Shown one piece after another: positions 16,913-26,291 of a DNA stretch of 40,880 bases. The notes beneath the pieces were generated by a model. That model was not told the origin of the DNA and searched no databases. It was given only the letters and a program-made list of their open reading frames with translations. The DNA comes from Streptomyces sp. G44 (GTDB lineage Bacteria > Actinomycetota > Actinomycetes > Streptomycetales > Streptomycetaceae), in NCBI RefSeq assembly GCF_016905445.1, contig NZ_JAFEXF010000049.1, forward strand, positions 1 to 40,880. Reading direction: 5' to 3'. The stretch's first letter is position 1. Every line of letters starts with the position of its first letter. A program made the position numbers and the translations under genes.

Positions 16913-18118
16913 GTGACGAAGACCGCACAAGACCGTGGCGACGCACCTCCGTTCACTCTTGTGGCGACCCTGGCCGCGCTGTCCGCGCTCGGCCCGCTCT
17001 CGATCGACATGTACCTCCCGGCCCTGCCCGAGCTGGGCAGGGACCTCGGCGGCGGCGCTTCACTGATCCAGCTCACCCTCACCGCCTGCCTGGTCGGGCT
17101 GGCGCTCGGCCAGGCGGTGGCGGGCCCCGCCAGCGACCTGCTGGGACGGCGCCGGCTGCTGCTCGGCGGCATCATCGGCTACACCACGGCGTCACTGCTG
17201 TGCATGGTCGCACCGAACGTCTGGCTCCTGATCGCCTTCCGGCTGTTGCAGGGCGCCTCGGGCGGAACGGTCATCGTGATCGCCCGCGCCGTGGTCCGGG
17301 ACCGCAACGAAGGGCCCGCCGCCGCCCGCTTCTTCGCCAGTCTCGTCCAGGTCAGCGCGCTGGCGCCGATCATCGCGCCCCTGGCCGGCGGAGCGCTGCT
17401 CCAGGTCATGCCCTGGCGCGGTCTGTTCGCCGTCATCACCGGGCTCGGCGCGATCCTGGTCGTCGTCGTGTACCGCGGCATGCCCGAGACGCTGGCCCCC
17501 GAGGACCGGCGCGGCGACGGGCCGAAGGCCGTCCTCGTGACGTTCGGCAGACTGGCCGCCGACCGGGCCTTCGCGGGCTACATGCTCACCGGCGGCCTGG
17601 CCTTCGCCTCGATGTTCACGTACATCTCCGGTTCGCCGTTCGTGATCCAGGAGGTCTACGACCTTCCCGAGCTGGCGTTCGCCGGCATCTTCGCCGCGAA
17701 CGGCCTGGGCATCGTCGTGGCCGGCCGCGTCGGCGCCCGGCTGCTGGACCGGCACGGCTCGCGCAGGCTGTTGGGCATCGGTCTGTCCATCGCCGCCGTC
17801 GGCAGCCTGACCGTGGTGAGCTCCCTGGCGGCCGGACTCTGGACCCTGCTGCCCGGCCTGTTCCTGGTGGTCGCGCCGATCGGGCTCATCCTGCCGAACT
17901 CGATGGCGCTCGCGCTGTCCGGCCGTCCGCCGCGCATGGCGGGCACCGCCTCGGCGCTCATGGGGCTGGCCCAGTTCGCCCTCGGCGGCCTCGCCGCCCC
18001 GATGGCCGGCCTCGGCGGTTCCGGCACCTCGGTCCCGATGGCGCTGGTCATCGTCGGCCTGAGCCTGTCCGCCCTCGCCGCCTTCGGCCTGACCCCGCGC
18101 CCACCGGTGACCGACTGA
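16913..18118 (+). CDS. MFS drug exporter, Bcr/CflA family
   Basis: 401 residues, GTG start with GAAGGGA upstream. Twelve hydrophobic helices are apparent. Motif A between helices 2 and 3 reads GPASDLLGRRRLLLGG, and helix 1 carries the family hallmark S-I-D-M-Y-L-P-A-L-P. Members export bicyclomycin, chloramphenicol and other small molecules by proton antiport. Its position inside the biosynthetic operon, followed later by a second MFS gene, suggests product export or self-resistance. Confidence 0.9.
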   Translation: MTKTAQDRGDAPPFTLVATLAALSALGPLSIDMYLPALPELGRDLGGGASLIQLTLTACLVGLALGQAVAGPASDLLGRRRLLLGGIIGYTTASLLCMVAPNVWLLIAFRLLQGASGGTVIVIARAVVRDRNEGPAAARFFASLVQVSALAPIIAPLAGGALLQVMPWRGLFAVITGLGAILVVVVYRGMPETLAPEDRRGDGPKAVLVTFGRLAADRAFAGYMLTGGLAFASMFTYISGSPFVIQEVYDLPELAFAGIFAANGLGIVVAGRVGARLLDRHGSRRLLGIGLSIAAVGSLTVVSSLAAGLWTLLPGLFLVVAPIGLILPNSMALALSGRPPRMAGTASALMGLAQFALGGLAAPMAGLGGSGTSVPMALVIVGLSLSALAAFGLTPRPPVTD

Positions 18119-18189
18119 GCCGTGCCGAAGGGCACAGGCACGGCGAGCGGCAGCGCCCCGGGGCCCCGCACAGAAGGGCACCGGGGCCC
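18119..18189 (+). terminator. two consecutive hairpins between exporter and flavoprotein genes
   Basis: The first stem is GCCGTGCC (18119-18126) with GGCACGGC (18137-18144). The second is GGGCCCCG (18161-18168) with CGGGGCCC (18182-18189). Both are perfect 8-bp stems inside a 115-base gap. They could terminate or attenuate transcription after the exporter gene, or protect the upstream mRNA. No T tract is present. Confidence 0.45.
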
Positions 18190-18233
18190 GGCCCCCTCTC
18201 GCCCTCCACCAACTCGCACGGAGAAAAGGCACC

Positions 18234-19433
18234 TTGACCCTGGACAACATCGTCGTCGTGGGCGGCGGACTCGCCGGCTCGCACGTCGCCGCGGCACTCC
18301 GCGCCCGCGGCTACCGCAACGCGCTCACCGTCATCGGCGCGGAACCCCATGCGCCGTACGACCGCCCGCCGCTCACCAAGTCGGTGCTGGCGGGCGAGGA
18401 GACGGACACGTCCTTCCCCACCGACTGGGCCGAGCTGGGGGTCGACCTGCGCCTCGGCGAACGCGCCGAGGCCCTCGACCTGCACGACCACCTGCCGGGC
18501 GGCGCCCTGAAGACGACGCGGGGCACGCTCCCCTTCGGGGGACTGGTCCTCGCGACCGGCGCCGAACCGGTGCGGCTGCCCGGCGAAGGGCGCCAGCACG
18601 TGGTCCGCACCGTGGACGACGTGCGGGCGCTGCGCCCGCTGCTGCGGCCCGGCACCCATCTCGCCCTCGTCGGCGCGGGGTGGATCGGCGCCGAAGTCGC
18701 CACGGTCGCGGCCGCGAAGGGATGCCGGGTCACCGTCCTGGAAGCGGACCGGGCCCCGCTCGCGGCAGCCGTCGGCGCCCGGATCGGCGCGTGGACGGCC
18801 CCCTGGTACGCGGAGGCCGGCGTCACCCTGCGCTGCGGGACGGCCGTCGCGTCCGTGGACCCCGGCGGACTGCGCCTGGCCGACGGGGAGTTCCTCGCGG
18901 CGGACGTGGTGGTGGTGGGCGTCGGCGCCCGCCCCGCGGTCGGCTGGCTCAGGGACTCCGGCCTGGAGATCGCGCGCGGCGTGGTCGTCGACGCGTCCCT
19001 GCGCACCGCACGGCCCGAGGTGGTGGCGCTCGGCGACTGCGCCGCCTGGTGGTCACCGCGGTACGGGCGGCACATGGTGGTCGAGCACTGGGACACCGCG
19101 TTGAAGTCGAGCGAACTGGCCGCCGCCGCGCTGCTCGGCGAGGACGTGTGCCATGACCCGGTCCCGTACTTCTGGTCGGAGCAGTTCGGCCGCATGGTGC
19201 AGTACGCGGGCGACCACCGGGGCGCCGACCAGGTGGTGCTGCGGGGCTCACCGCAGGACGCGGAGTGGGCGGTCCTGTGGCTGGAGGGGGACCGGCTCCT
19301 CGCGATCCTCACCGTGAACCGCCCCCGCGACCTGGTGCAGGCACGCCGTGCCCTCACGACCGGCTGTGTGGTCGACCTCCCGGCCGCCATCGACCCCGGC
19401 ACCGCGCTGCGCGACGCCCTGCGCGCTCCATGA
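18234..19433 (+). CDS. FAD/NAD(P)-dependent ferredoxin reductase-type oxidoreductase
   Basis: 399 residues. The start is TTG at 18234, with GGAGAAAAGG just upstream; no in-frame ATG or GTG precedes the dinucleotide-binding motif. VVVGGGLAGSHVAA (7-20) binds FAD, GAGWIGAEVA (147-156) binds NAD(P)H, and VVALGDCAAW near residue 265 is the second FAD motif. The architecture is that of rubredoxin, putidaredoxin or dioxygenase ferredoxin reductases. No ferredoxin, P450 or Rieske gene is present in the window, so its partner is elsewhere, or it reduces a substrate or heme protein directly, perhaps the protein encoded at 15725. The rare TTG start may lower its expression. Confidence 0.88.
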   Translation: MTLDNIVVVGGGLAGSHVAAALRARGYRNALTVIGAEPHAPYDRPPLTKSVLAGEETDTSFPTDWAELGVDLRLGERAEALDLHDHLPGGALKTTRGTLPFGGLVLATGAEPVRLPGEGRQHVVRTVDDVRALRPLLRPGTHLALVGAGWIGAEVATVAAAKGCRVTVLEADRAPLAAAVGARIGAWTAPWYAEAGVTLRCGTAVASVDPGGLRLADGEFLAADVVVVGVGARPAVGWLRDSGLEIARGVVVDASLRTARPEVVALGDCAAWWSPRYGRHMVVEHWDTALKSSELAAAALLGEDVCHDPVPYFWSEQFGRMVQYAGDHRGADQVVLRGSPQDAEWAVLWLEGDRLLAILTVNRPRDLVQARRALTTGCVVDLPAAIDPGTALRDALRAP

Positions 19434-19456
19434 ACGACCCGGAAGGGACCTCTGTC

Positions 19457-20536
19457 ATGACCACCCAGGAACAACTGCCCCGGTTCCGCGCCGCCGTGCG
19501 CGAACTCGTGAGCTACCGGCCCGAGAAGCCGGCGCTCTCCCCGGAGGGCCGCTCCTACGCCCTCGCCGCCAACGAGACGCCGTTCGGCCCTCTGCCCGAG
19601 GTGGCGCGGGCGATCCAGGAGCAGATCGGGGGCATCAACCGCTACCCCGACAACGGCGGCCAGGCCCTCACCGCGGAGATCTCGGAGCGGTTCGGGTTGG
19701 CACCGGACGGCATAGCCCTGGGCTGCGGTTCGGTGGGCGTCACCCAGCAGCTGATCACCGCCGTCGCCGGACCGGGCGACGAAGTCCTCTACGCCTGGCC
19801 CTCGTTCGAGGCGTACCCCCTGCTGACCAAGCTCGCCGGGGCGGTCCCCGTCGCGGTGCCGCTGCGCGAGGACGTCCACGACCTCGCGGCGATGGCGGCA
19901 CACCTCACCGACCGCACCAGGCTGGTCTTCGTCTGCAACCCGAACAATCCGACCGGGACGGCCGTCGGCCGCGCGGAGCTGGAGGAGTTCCTGGGCCGCG
20001 TGCCTCCCGGCTGCCTCGTCGTCCTGGACGAGGCCTACCACGAGTACGTGCGCGACAAGGAGGTCCCCGACGGGCTCTCCCTCCTGCCCGGCCGCCCTCA
20101 TCTCGTCGTCCTGCGCACCTTCTCCAAGGCGTACGGACTGGCGGGGCTGCGCATCGGCTACGCGGCCGGCCACCCCGACGTGATCGGCACCCTGCGCAAG
20201 GCCTACCTGCCCTACAGCGCGGGCAGCCTCGCGCAGGCGGCCGCCATCGCGGCGCTGCGCTCGGGCGAGGAGGTGGCGAGGAGGACGGACCTCATCACGG
20301 CGGAGCGCGCGCGCCTGACCGCCGCGCTCGAAGGGCGGGGATGGCGGCTGCCCGCGAGCGAGGCCAATTTCCTCTGGCTCCCCCTCGGCGAGCGCGCCAC
20401 CGCCTTCGGCGCGCACTGCGCGGCCGCCGGGGTCTCCGTACGGGCCGTGGCGGGGGCCGGTGTCCGGGTGACCCTGGGCCTGCCCGCCGACAACGACGCC
20501 TTCCTGGCGGCGGCCGCGTCCTTCCCCCCGGCCTGA
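19457..20536 (+). CDS. HisC-like pyridoxal-phosphate aminotransferase
   Basis: 359 residues, fold type I, class II aminotransferase. Seen are ANETPFGP (38-45), NPNNPTGT (161-168), DEAYHEY (191-197) and the PLP lysine Lys224 in TFSKAYGLAGLRIGY. The closest families are histidinol-phosphate and aromatic amino acid aminotransferases. No other histidine genes are nearby, so it probably acts on a keto acid or aldehyde of the pathway. It begins 23 bases after the flavoprotein gene, with GGAAGGGA upstream of its ATG. Confidence 0.9.
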   Translation: MTTQEQLPRFRAAVRELVSYRPEKPALSPEGRSYALAANETPFGPLPEVARAIQEQIGGINRYPDNGGQALTAEISERFGLAPDGIALGCGSVGVTQQLITAVAGPGDEVLYAWPSFEAYPLLTKLAGAVPVAVPLREDVHDLAAMAAHLTDRTRLVFVCNPNNPTGTAVGRAELEEFLGRVPPGCLVVLDEAYHEYVRDKEVPDGLSLLPGRPHLVVLRTFSKAYGLAGLRIGYAAGHPDVIGTLRKAYLPYSAGSLAQAAAIAALRSGEEVARRTDLITAERARLTAALEGRGWRLPASEANFLWLPLGERATAFGAHCAAAGVSVRAVAGAGVRVTLGLPADNDAFLAAAASFPPA

Positions 20537-20585
20537 CTCGCACCTACTGGGAGCCGGCGGTGTACCGGCTCGAAATGGGGGACGC

Positions 20586-21857
20586 ATGTCCTTTGTCCGC
20601 CCTCGCTTCCCGGGCGAACGAGCCCTCGTCTCCGGCATCGCCGTGGACGCGGTCGGCTCGGGGATGTACATCCCCTTCAGCCTGGTGTTCTTCCACCAGG
20701 TGACCGGCCTGCCGCTGCCGGTGATCGGTCTGGTGCTCACCGTCACGGGGCTCGTCGGCATCGCCGCCGTCCCCGCGGTGGGCATCGCGGTGGACCGCTT
20801 CGGCGCCCGCACCATGCAGATCACCGTGTACGTGGTGCGGGGGCTGAGCTTCGCCTGCTTCCCGCTCGCCGACACGCTGCCGCTCTTCGTCGTCGTCTCC
20901 CTCCTCACCTCGGTGGGCACCCGTGCCTTCCCCGCCGCCCAGGAAGCGCGGATCGCCGAACTCGCCGAAGGCACCGACCGGGACCGCCTGCAAGCCCTCA
21001 GCCGCAGCCTGGGCAACGCCGGCCTGGGCGCGGGCACCCTGTTGGCCTCGGTCGTCATCGCCACCGCGGGCGACTTCGGCTACACGGTCACCGCGCTGGC
21101 CAACGGAGGGAGCTTCCTCCTCGCGGGCCTCCTCGCCGCGCGCACCCCGGCGGCGCCGCCCCGCCCCCCGGCGGGCCCGCGCGTACGCGGGGGCGGCTAC
21201 CGGATCGTCGCCAAGGACCGCCCCTTCCTCGTCCTCGTCTGCGCCAACCTCTTCGTCGTCCTCGGCTTCTCGGCGCTCACCACGCTGCTCCCGCTGTACG
21301 CGACGGGCTGGCTGGACGTGCCCGAGGGGCTCGTCGGCAGCGCCTTCCTCCTCAACACCGTGCTGTGCGCGGTCCTGGGCGTCCCTGTGGCCGCCCTCAC
21401 CCGGCGCTGGTTCACCACCCGGCCCCGGGCCGCGGCCGTCGGCGCCGCGCTCTTCTCCCTGTCCTTCCTCGCCCAGGCCGCCCTCGGCACCGTACGGCCG
21501 CACGGCGTCGCGCTCCTGCTCGCCGGACTGCTCGGCGCGGTCCTCGTCATGACCGTGGGCGAGATGATGTACACCCCCTCCGCCGGGGCACTGTCGCAGT
21601 TCGTCGCGCCCCAGCCGCTGCGCGGCCGCTACCTCGCCACGTACCAGCTGTCCTGGTCGCTGGCGTACGCCCTGGGCCCGACGGTGTTCACCTCGCTGCT
21701 CACCGTCGACGGCCGGCTGCCGTGGCTCCTGGTGGCGACCACCGCGGCGCTCGGCTCGCTCCTGCTGGTGCGCGTCGAGCGCCGTCTCCCGCGCGACGCC
21801 GTCGCCTTCGCCCCCGCCGCCGCTCCCGGGGGCACGGCCACGACGGCCGCCAAGTGA
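20586..21857 (+). CDS. MFS transporter
   Basis: 423 residues with about 12 predicted membrane helices. After helix 2 there is a motif-A-like turn, VDRFGARTMQ. A hydrophilic central loop rich in Pro and Arg (about 185-205) separates the two halves, and the tail is Ala-rich. Start ATG at 20586 lies 49 bases after the aminotransferase gene; the upstream AAATGGGGG may serve as a weak ribosome binding site. It differs from the Bcr/CflA-type gene at 16913 and looks more like macrolide- or multidrug-type exporters. As the second exporter of the same strand and region, it may handle an intermediate or the final product. Confidence 0.85.
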   Translation: MSFVRPRFPGERALVSGIAVDAVGSGMYIPFSLVFFHQVTGLPLPVIGLVLTVTGLVGIAAVPAVGIAVDRFGARTMQITVYVVRGLSFACFPLADTLPLFVVVSLLTSVGTRAFPAAQEARIAELAEGTDRDRLQALSRSLGNAGLGAGTLLASVVIATAGDFGYTVTALANGGSFLLAGLLAARTPAAPPRPPAGPRVRGGGYRIVAKDRPFLVLVCANLFVVLGFSALTTLLPLYATGWLDVPEGLVGSAFLLNTVLCAVLGVPVAALTRRWFTTRPRAAAVGAALFSLSFLAQAALGTVRPHGVALLLAGLLGAVLVMTVGEMMYTPSAGALSQFVAPQPLRGRYLATYQLSWSLAYALGPTVFTSLLTVDGRLPWLLVATTAALGSLLLVRVERRLPRDAVAFAPAAAPGGTATTAAK

Positions 21858-21942
21858 CCCCCCGTCCGGGCCCGCCGCCCGCCCCACCGCACCGATCCTC
21901 GTACCGAAGTGCTTCCGGCACCGTCCCAAGGAGATCACTGTC

Positions 21943-22998
21943 ATGAGAGCCGCTGTATTCCACGGCAGGCGCGACGTCCGGATCCAGGAGTGGCCCGCCC
22001 CCCGGGACCCCGGGCCCGGGGAGATCCAGCTGGCCGTGGTGCGCGCGGGCATCTGCGGCACCGACGTCGAGGAGTACGCCTCCGGCCCGCACCTCATCCC
22101 GATCTCCCGGCCGCACTTCGCGAGCGGTCACCAGGGCCCGCTGGTCCTCGGCCACGAGATGGTCGGCGAGGTCGTCGCGACCGGCCCGGGCGTCGACGCC
22201 TTCACGGCCGGTGACCTGGTCGTGCCGGGCTCCGGGGTGTCCTGCGGCGACTGCCGCTGGTGCGCGCGGGGGCGGACCAACGTCTGCGGGCGGTACTACA
22301 CGCTCGGGCTGCACGTGGACGGCGGGCTCGCCGAACGGGTCAACGTCCCGGCGGCGATCAGCCGTCCGGCGGGCGGGCTCACCCCCGATGTCGCGGTCAT
22401 GGCGCAGCCGCTCGCCGTGGCGCTGCGGGCGGTGCGCGGCATCGTTCCCGAGCCGGGCAGGACCGTCGTGGTGATCGGCCTGGGCAGCATCGGGGCGCTG
22501 GCGGTGGCCGCCTGCGCGGCCCGGGGAGTGGCGACCATCGGCGTCGACATCTCGGCCGCCCGGCGCGAGACGGGGCGCCGGGCCGGCGCGGAGCTGCTCG
22601 TCGACGCCTCGCGCGAGGACGCGGCCGCCGCGATCCGAGCGGCCACGGACGGCATCGGCGCGGACGTGGTGATCGAGGCCTCGGGAGCGACCGCCGGCCT
22701 CCGGACGGCGATGGACGCGGTCTGCCGGGGCGGGCACATCCGCCTGGTCGGCCTCCACCGCGACCCCTCGCCGCTCGACCTGACCCGGCTGGTCCTGGAG
22801 GAGATCACGCTCGACACCTCGAAGGTCCACGTCTGCGACCAGGACCTGCCCGAGGCCCTGGCCCTGCTCACCGCCCACCCGGAGATCGCCACGTCCGCGC
22901 TGGACGCGGTCATTCCGCTGGACAGGCTCGTCCCCGACGGCCTCGAACGCATCGAGCGGGGGGACGCCACGGGCAAGATCCTCGTCCGCCTCCCGTAG
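21943..22998 (+). CDS. zinc-dependent medium-chain alcohol dehydrogenase
   Basis: 351 residues. Catalytic zinc ligands are Cys38 (GICGTD) and His71 with Glu72 (GHE). The structural zinc site is intact with four cysteines at 101, 104, 107 and 115. The Rossmann motif V-I-G-L-G-S-I-G follows at about residue 175. It resembles sorbitol/threonine/2,3-butanediol-type dehydrogenases. In this context it could reduce the aldehyde made by the ALDH-fold enzyme to an alcohol, or oxidise a ring alcohol. Last gene of the plus arm; AAGGAGA precedes the ATG, and a 10-bp hairpin follows the stop. Confidence 0.9.
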   Translation: MRAAVFHGRRDVRIQEWPAPRDPGPGEIQLAVVRAGICGTDVEEYASGPHLIPISRPHFASGHQGPLVLGHEMVGEVVATGPGVDAFTAGDLVVPGSGVSCGDCRWCARGRTNVCGRYYTLGLHVDGGLAERVNVPAAISRPAGGLTPDVAVMAQPLAVALRAVRGIVPEPGRTVVVIGLGSIGALAVAACAARGVATIGVDISAARRETGRRAGAELLVDASREDAAAAIRAATDGIGADVVIEASGATAGLRTAMDAVCRGGHIRLVGLHRDPSPLDLTRLVLEEITLDTSKVHVCDQDLPEALALLTAHPEIATSALDAVIPLDRLVPDGLERIERGDATGKILVRLP

Positions 22999-23023
22999 GA
23001 CGCCGCGGGCCGCCGCCCGCACA

Positions 23024-23051
23024 CCGCCCGCCGGCTCCGGTCGGCGGGCGG
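23024..23051 (+). terminator. terminator hairpin after the alcohol dehydrogenase gene
   Basis: A perfect 10-bp stem, CCGCCCGCCG (23024-23033) with CGGCGGGCGG (23042-23051), surrounds an 8-base loop 25 bases after the stop. It marks the likely end of the cluster transcript before the sugar ABC operon. Confidence 0.65.
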
Positions 23052-23202
23052 ATGTGCCGTGGCACCTCGCACAGCGGCCCCGCTGCCAAGTACGGCCCGG
23101 CGAAAGGGCCGTGTGCGGTGCATACTGGTGGGCCGTGACCTGCCGTCTGCCCTTGCCGTCGGGCGGGCGGACGCGTACGAGCCGCCCGAAGGAGCCGATT
23201 CC

Positions 23203-24126
23203 GTGACCCCGGCGACCGCGACGAAGCGGTCAGCGCCACGCGCGCCGCACCACACCGTCGCGGACCACGGCGCGTGGTTCCTGGTGCTGCCCGCGCTCAT
23301 CCCGATCCTCGTCCTGAGCGTCGGCCCGCTCCTCTACGGCATCGCGCTGGCGTTCACCGACTCCCAGTCGGGCCGCACCGAACCCACCGAGTGGATCGGC
23401 GCCCTCAACTTCCAGGACCTGCTGCACGACACGCTGTTCTGGGACTCGTTCCGCATCGGCCTGCTCTGGGCGTTCGGTGTCACCGTGCCGCAGTTCCTGC
23501 TCGCGCTCGGCCTCGCGCTGCTGCTCAACCAGAACCTGCGCTTCCGCTGGCTGGCGCGGGCGCTCGCGATCATCCCGTGGGCGATGCCCGAGGTGGTCGT
23601 CGGCATCATGTGGCGCCTCGTCTACCACCCGGACGCCGGCGTCCTCAACGAAACACTCGCCGGCCTCGGCCTCGGGGACGGCAAGGACTGGCTGACCGGT
23701 ACGGGCACCGCGCTCCTCGCCGTGATCGTCGTCGGCGTCTGGGCGGGCATGCCGCAGACCACCGTCGCGCTCCTGGCCGGACTCCAGAACACGCCGCGCG
23801 AACTGCACGAGGCCGCCGCGATGGACGGAGCGGGCGCCTGGCGCCGCTTCCGCACGGTCACCTGGCCCGCGATCAAGCCGGTCGCCCTCGCCATCACGGC
23901 GCTCAACTTCATCTGGAACTTCAACTCCTTCGCCCTGGTCTACGTCCTCACCCAGGGCGGCCCCGGCGGCCGCACCCGCCTGCCCATGCTCTTCGCCTAC
24001 GAAGAAGCGTTCCGCTACGGCCAGTTCGGCTACGCCGCGGCCATGGGCTGCGTCATGGTCGCCGTGATCTCCGTGATCCTCGCCTGCTACCTCGCGGGCC
24101 GGCTGAAGGGCGGCGACGAGGCATGA
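23203..24126 (+). CDS. CUT1 sugar ABC transporter permease (MalF-like)
   Basis: 307 residues with six membrane helices. The GTG at 23203 is chosen because GAAGGAG lies 8 bases upstream; longer in-frame starts add a non-membrane stretch without family features. The EAA loop that docks onto the ATPase is ELHEAAAMDGAGAWRRFRTV, near residue 205. It forms the inner-membrane channel with the next gene's product. The operon has no ATPase gene, which is common in Streptomyces, where MsiK serves many sugar importers. The substrate cannot be read from the sequence. Confidence 0.92.
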   Translation: MTPATATKRSAPRAPHHTVADHGAWFLVLPALIPILVLSVGPLLYGIALAFTDSQSGRTEPTEWIGALNFQDLLHDTLFWDSFRIGLLWAFGVTVPQFLLALGLALLLNQNLRFRWLARALAIIPWAMPEVVVGIMWRLVYHPDAGVLNETLAGLGLGDGKDWLTGTGTALLAVIVVGVWAGMPQTTVALLAGLQNTPRELHEAAAMDGAGAWRRFRTVTWPAIKPVALAITALNFIWNFNSFALVYVLTQGGPGGRTRLPMLFAYEEAFRYGQFGYAAAMGCVMVAVISVILACYLAGRLKGGDEA

Positions 24127-24959
24127 CGCGTACGAAGAAGTCGACGCGCGCCGCGCAGTACGTGGCGCTCGCCGCCTATCTGGTCTTCCTCGCCTTCCCG
24201 TTCCTCTGGCTGATCTCCACGGCCTTCAAACCCGCGCGGGAACTGGGCGGCCTGCACCCCACCTGGATTCCGAAGGACCCGACGCTGGACAACTTCCGGC
24301 AGGCCTTCGACGAGCAGCCGCTCCTGCGGGCCGCGGGGAACTCCCTCATCGCGGCGGTCGGCGCGGCCCTGATCGCCGTCGTCATCGCGACCCCGATGGC
24401 GTACGTCATGGCCAGGCACCGCACCCGCCTCGCGAAGGCGGCCACCGGCTGGGTGGTGATCAGCCAGGCGTTCCCGTTCGTCCTGATCATCATCCCGCTC
24501 TTCCTGATCCTGAAGAACCTCCACCTGATCAACTCCCTGCTGGGACTGGTCATGGTGTACGTGGTGTGGTCGCTGCCCTTCGCGCTGTGGATGCTCGTCG
24601 GGTACGTCCGCGCGGTCCCCGCCGAGCTGGAGGAGGCGGCGGCGGTCGACGGCGCGGGCAGGGTACGGACGTTCGTGTCGGTCGTCGCCCCGCTGCTGGC
24701 GCCCGGCGTCGTGGCCACGGCGATGTTCGCCTTCATCACCGCATGGAACGAGTTCTTCTTCGCGCTCGTCCTGCTCAAGACCCCGGAGAAGCAGACGTTG
24801 CCGGTCATCCTCAACCGCTTCATCGGCGCGGAGGGCGTCGCGGACCTCGGACCGCTCGCCGCCGCGGCGTTCCTCGCGACCATCCCCTCGCTCGTCGTCT
24901 TCGCGGTCATCCAGAAGCGGATCACGGGCGGCATGCTGGCCGGGGCGGTGAAGGCGTGA
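24123..24959 (+). CDS. CUT1 sugar ABC transporter permease (MalG-like)
   Basis: 278 residues, six membrane helices, with the EAA motif ELEEAAAVDGAGRVRTFVSV around residue 170. Its ATG overlaps the stop of the upstream permease gene (ATGA), and its own stop overlaps the GTG of the binding-protein gene, so the three are translationally coupled. It pairs with the MalF-like protein as the second channel subunit. Confidence 0.93.
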   Translation: MTRTKKSTRAAQYVALAAYLVFLAFPFLWLISTAFKPARELGGLHPTWIPKDPTLDNFRQAFDEQPLLRAAGNSLIAAVGAALIAVVIATPMAYVMARHRTRLAKAATGWVVISQAFPFVLIIIPLFLILKNLHLINSLLGLVMVYVVWSLPFALWMLVGYVRAVPAELEEAAAVDGAGRVRTFVSVVAPLLAPGVVATAMFAFITAWNEFFFALVLLKTPEKQTLPVILNRFIGAEGVADLGPLAAAAFLATIPSLVVFAVIQKRITGGMLAGAVKA

Positions 24960-26260
24960 GGCGTACGGCACTCCGCCCGATGGCCGCCGTCGGCACCGCG
25001 CTCGCCCTGCTCCTGACCGGATGCGGCGGCGGCTCCGACGACGGCGGCGGCGACGGGCGGATCATCCTGCGGTTCCAGTCCCTGGCCTGGCAGAAGGAGT
25101 CCGTCGACGCCAACAAGGCCCTGGTCGAGGAGTGGAACGCCACCCACCCCGACGTCAAGGTCGAGTATGTCCAAGGCAGTTGGGACAGCGTCCACGACCA
25201 GCTGCTGACCTCCTTCGAGGGCGGCGAGGCGCCCGACATCATCCACGACGCCTCCGACGACCTCGCCGACTTCGCGTACGGCGGCTATCTCGCGGACCTC
25301 GGCGAGCTGCTGCCCGACCGCCTGAAGTCCGACATCCCGCGGCGCAGCTGGGAGACGACGACGTTCGGCGGCAAGGTCTACGGCGTGCCGTTCCTCCAGG
25401 AGCCGCGTGTCCTGATCGCCAACGCGAAGTGGCTGAAGAAGTCGGGCGTACGGATTCCCACCCCCGAAAAGCCGTGGAGCTGGGCGGAGTTCAGGGACGT
25501 CGCCAAGGAGCTCGGCGACGGCGACGACGGGAAGTACGGCGTCGCCTGGCCCCTGAAGGAACCGGTCTCCGCGACGCTCAACCTCTCCCTGTCGGCGGGC
25601 GGCCGGATGTTCCACCGCGGCGAGGACGGCAAGGTCGACGTGCGCTTCGGCAAGGCCGACGAGATCGTGCCCCGCACGGTCCACGACCAGGTCAACGACG
25701 ACAGGAGCGCCTCCGGCACGACCCTCGGCATGGGCGGCTCCGACACGCTGCCCGGCTTCTTCGGCGGCAAGTACGCGATGGTCCCGCTCGGCTTCTCCTA
25801 CCGCCAGCAGATCGCCCAGCAGGCCCCCGAGGGCTTCGACTGGCAGGTACTTCCCGCGCCCGCCGGGTCCGAGGGGCTCGCGCAGGGCGTCAGCCCGCAG
25901 ACCCTGTCGGTCGCCGAGGACAGCCCGCACAAGAAGGAGGCGGCCGCTTTCCTCGACTTCTTCCTCCAGCCGCGGAACATGGTGAGGCTGGCGCGCGGCG
26001 ACTGGATGCTGCCGACCGGCGAGAAGGCGCTCAAGGACCCCGCGCTGCACACGGAGAAGTACGACTGGGCGGTGGGCACGGCCCTGGCCGAGAACCTGCG
26101 CTCGGCCCCCGCCCAGTCGGTGCGGGGCTATCCGGAATGGAAGGACAAGGTCGCCACCCCCGCCCTCCAGGAGTACTACAGCGGGGCGATCGGCCTGGAC
26201 GAGCTGCGGAAGCGGCTGGTGAAGGACGGCAGTCTGGTGCTGGCCCGCTATCAGCGCTAG
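24956..26260 (+). CDS. sugar ABC transporter substrate-binding lipoprotein
   Basis: 434 residues, GTG start overlapping the previous stop. The signal peptide ends in a lipobox, LLTGC, with Cys23 as the lipidation site, followed by a Gly/Ser/Asp linker. The mature part is an extracellular-solute-binding protein family 1 fold: WNATHPDVKVEYV at the start and a PDIIHDASDD segment as the usual ligand-side loop. It delivers an oligosaccharide or sugar to the two permeases. The gene order, with the binding protein last, is less common. A 12-bp palindrome, GGCGGTACCGCC (26260-26271), lies at its stop and may help end transcription between the convergent genes. Confidence 0.92.
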   Translation: MRRTALRPMAAVGTALALLLTGCGGGSDDGGGDGRIILRFQSLAWQKESVDANKALVEEWNATHPDVKVEYVQGSWDSVHDQLLTSFEGGEAPDIIHDASDDLADFAYGGYLADLGELLPDRLKSDIPRRSWETTTFGGKVYGVPFLQEPRVLIANAKWLKKSGVRIPTPEKPWSWAEFRDVAKELGDGDDGKYGVAWPLKEPVSATLNLSLSAGGRMFHRGEDGKVDVRFGKADEIVPRTVHDQVNDDRSASGTTLGMGGSDTLPGFFGGKYAMVPLGFSYRQQIAQQAPEGFDWQVLPAPAGSEGLAQGVSPQTLSVAEDSPHKKEAAAFLDFFLQPRNMVRLARGDWMLPTGEKALKDPALHTEKYDWAVGTALAENLRSAPAQSVRGYPEWKDKVATPALQEYYSGAIGLDELRKRLVKDGSLVLARYQR

Positions 26261-26291
26261 GCGGTACCGCCCGGCCGTGCCGCCGGGGGCG

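Noticed and set aside
14240..16930. Minus-strand open frame of about 900 codons across the reductase and all-alpha protein genes
   Set aside because: Arg/Gly/Val-rich shadow translation produced by GC-biased codons on the other strand; both plus-strand genes have proper starts.
19457..20536. Histidinol-phosphate aminotransferase of histidine biosynthesis
   Set aside because: No other histidine gene is near and the gene lies within a biosynthetic operon; HisC-like enzymes with other substrates are common.
18311..21064. Minus-strand open frame of about 917 codons under the flavoprotein, aminotransferase and MFS genes
   Set aside because: Spans several genuine plus-strand genes and has no domain; high-GC shadow.
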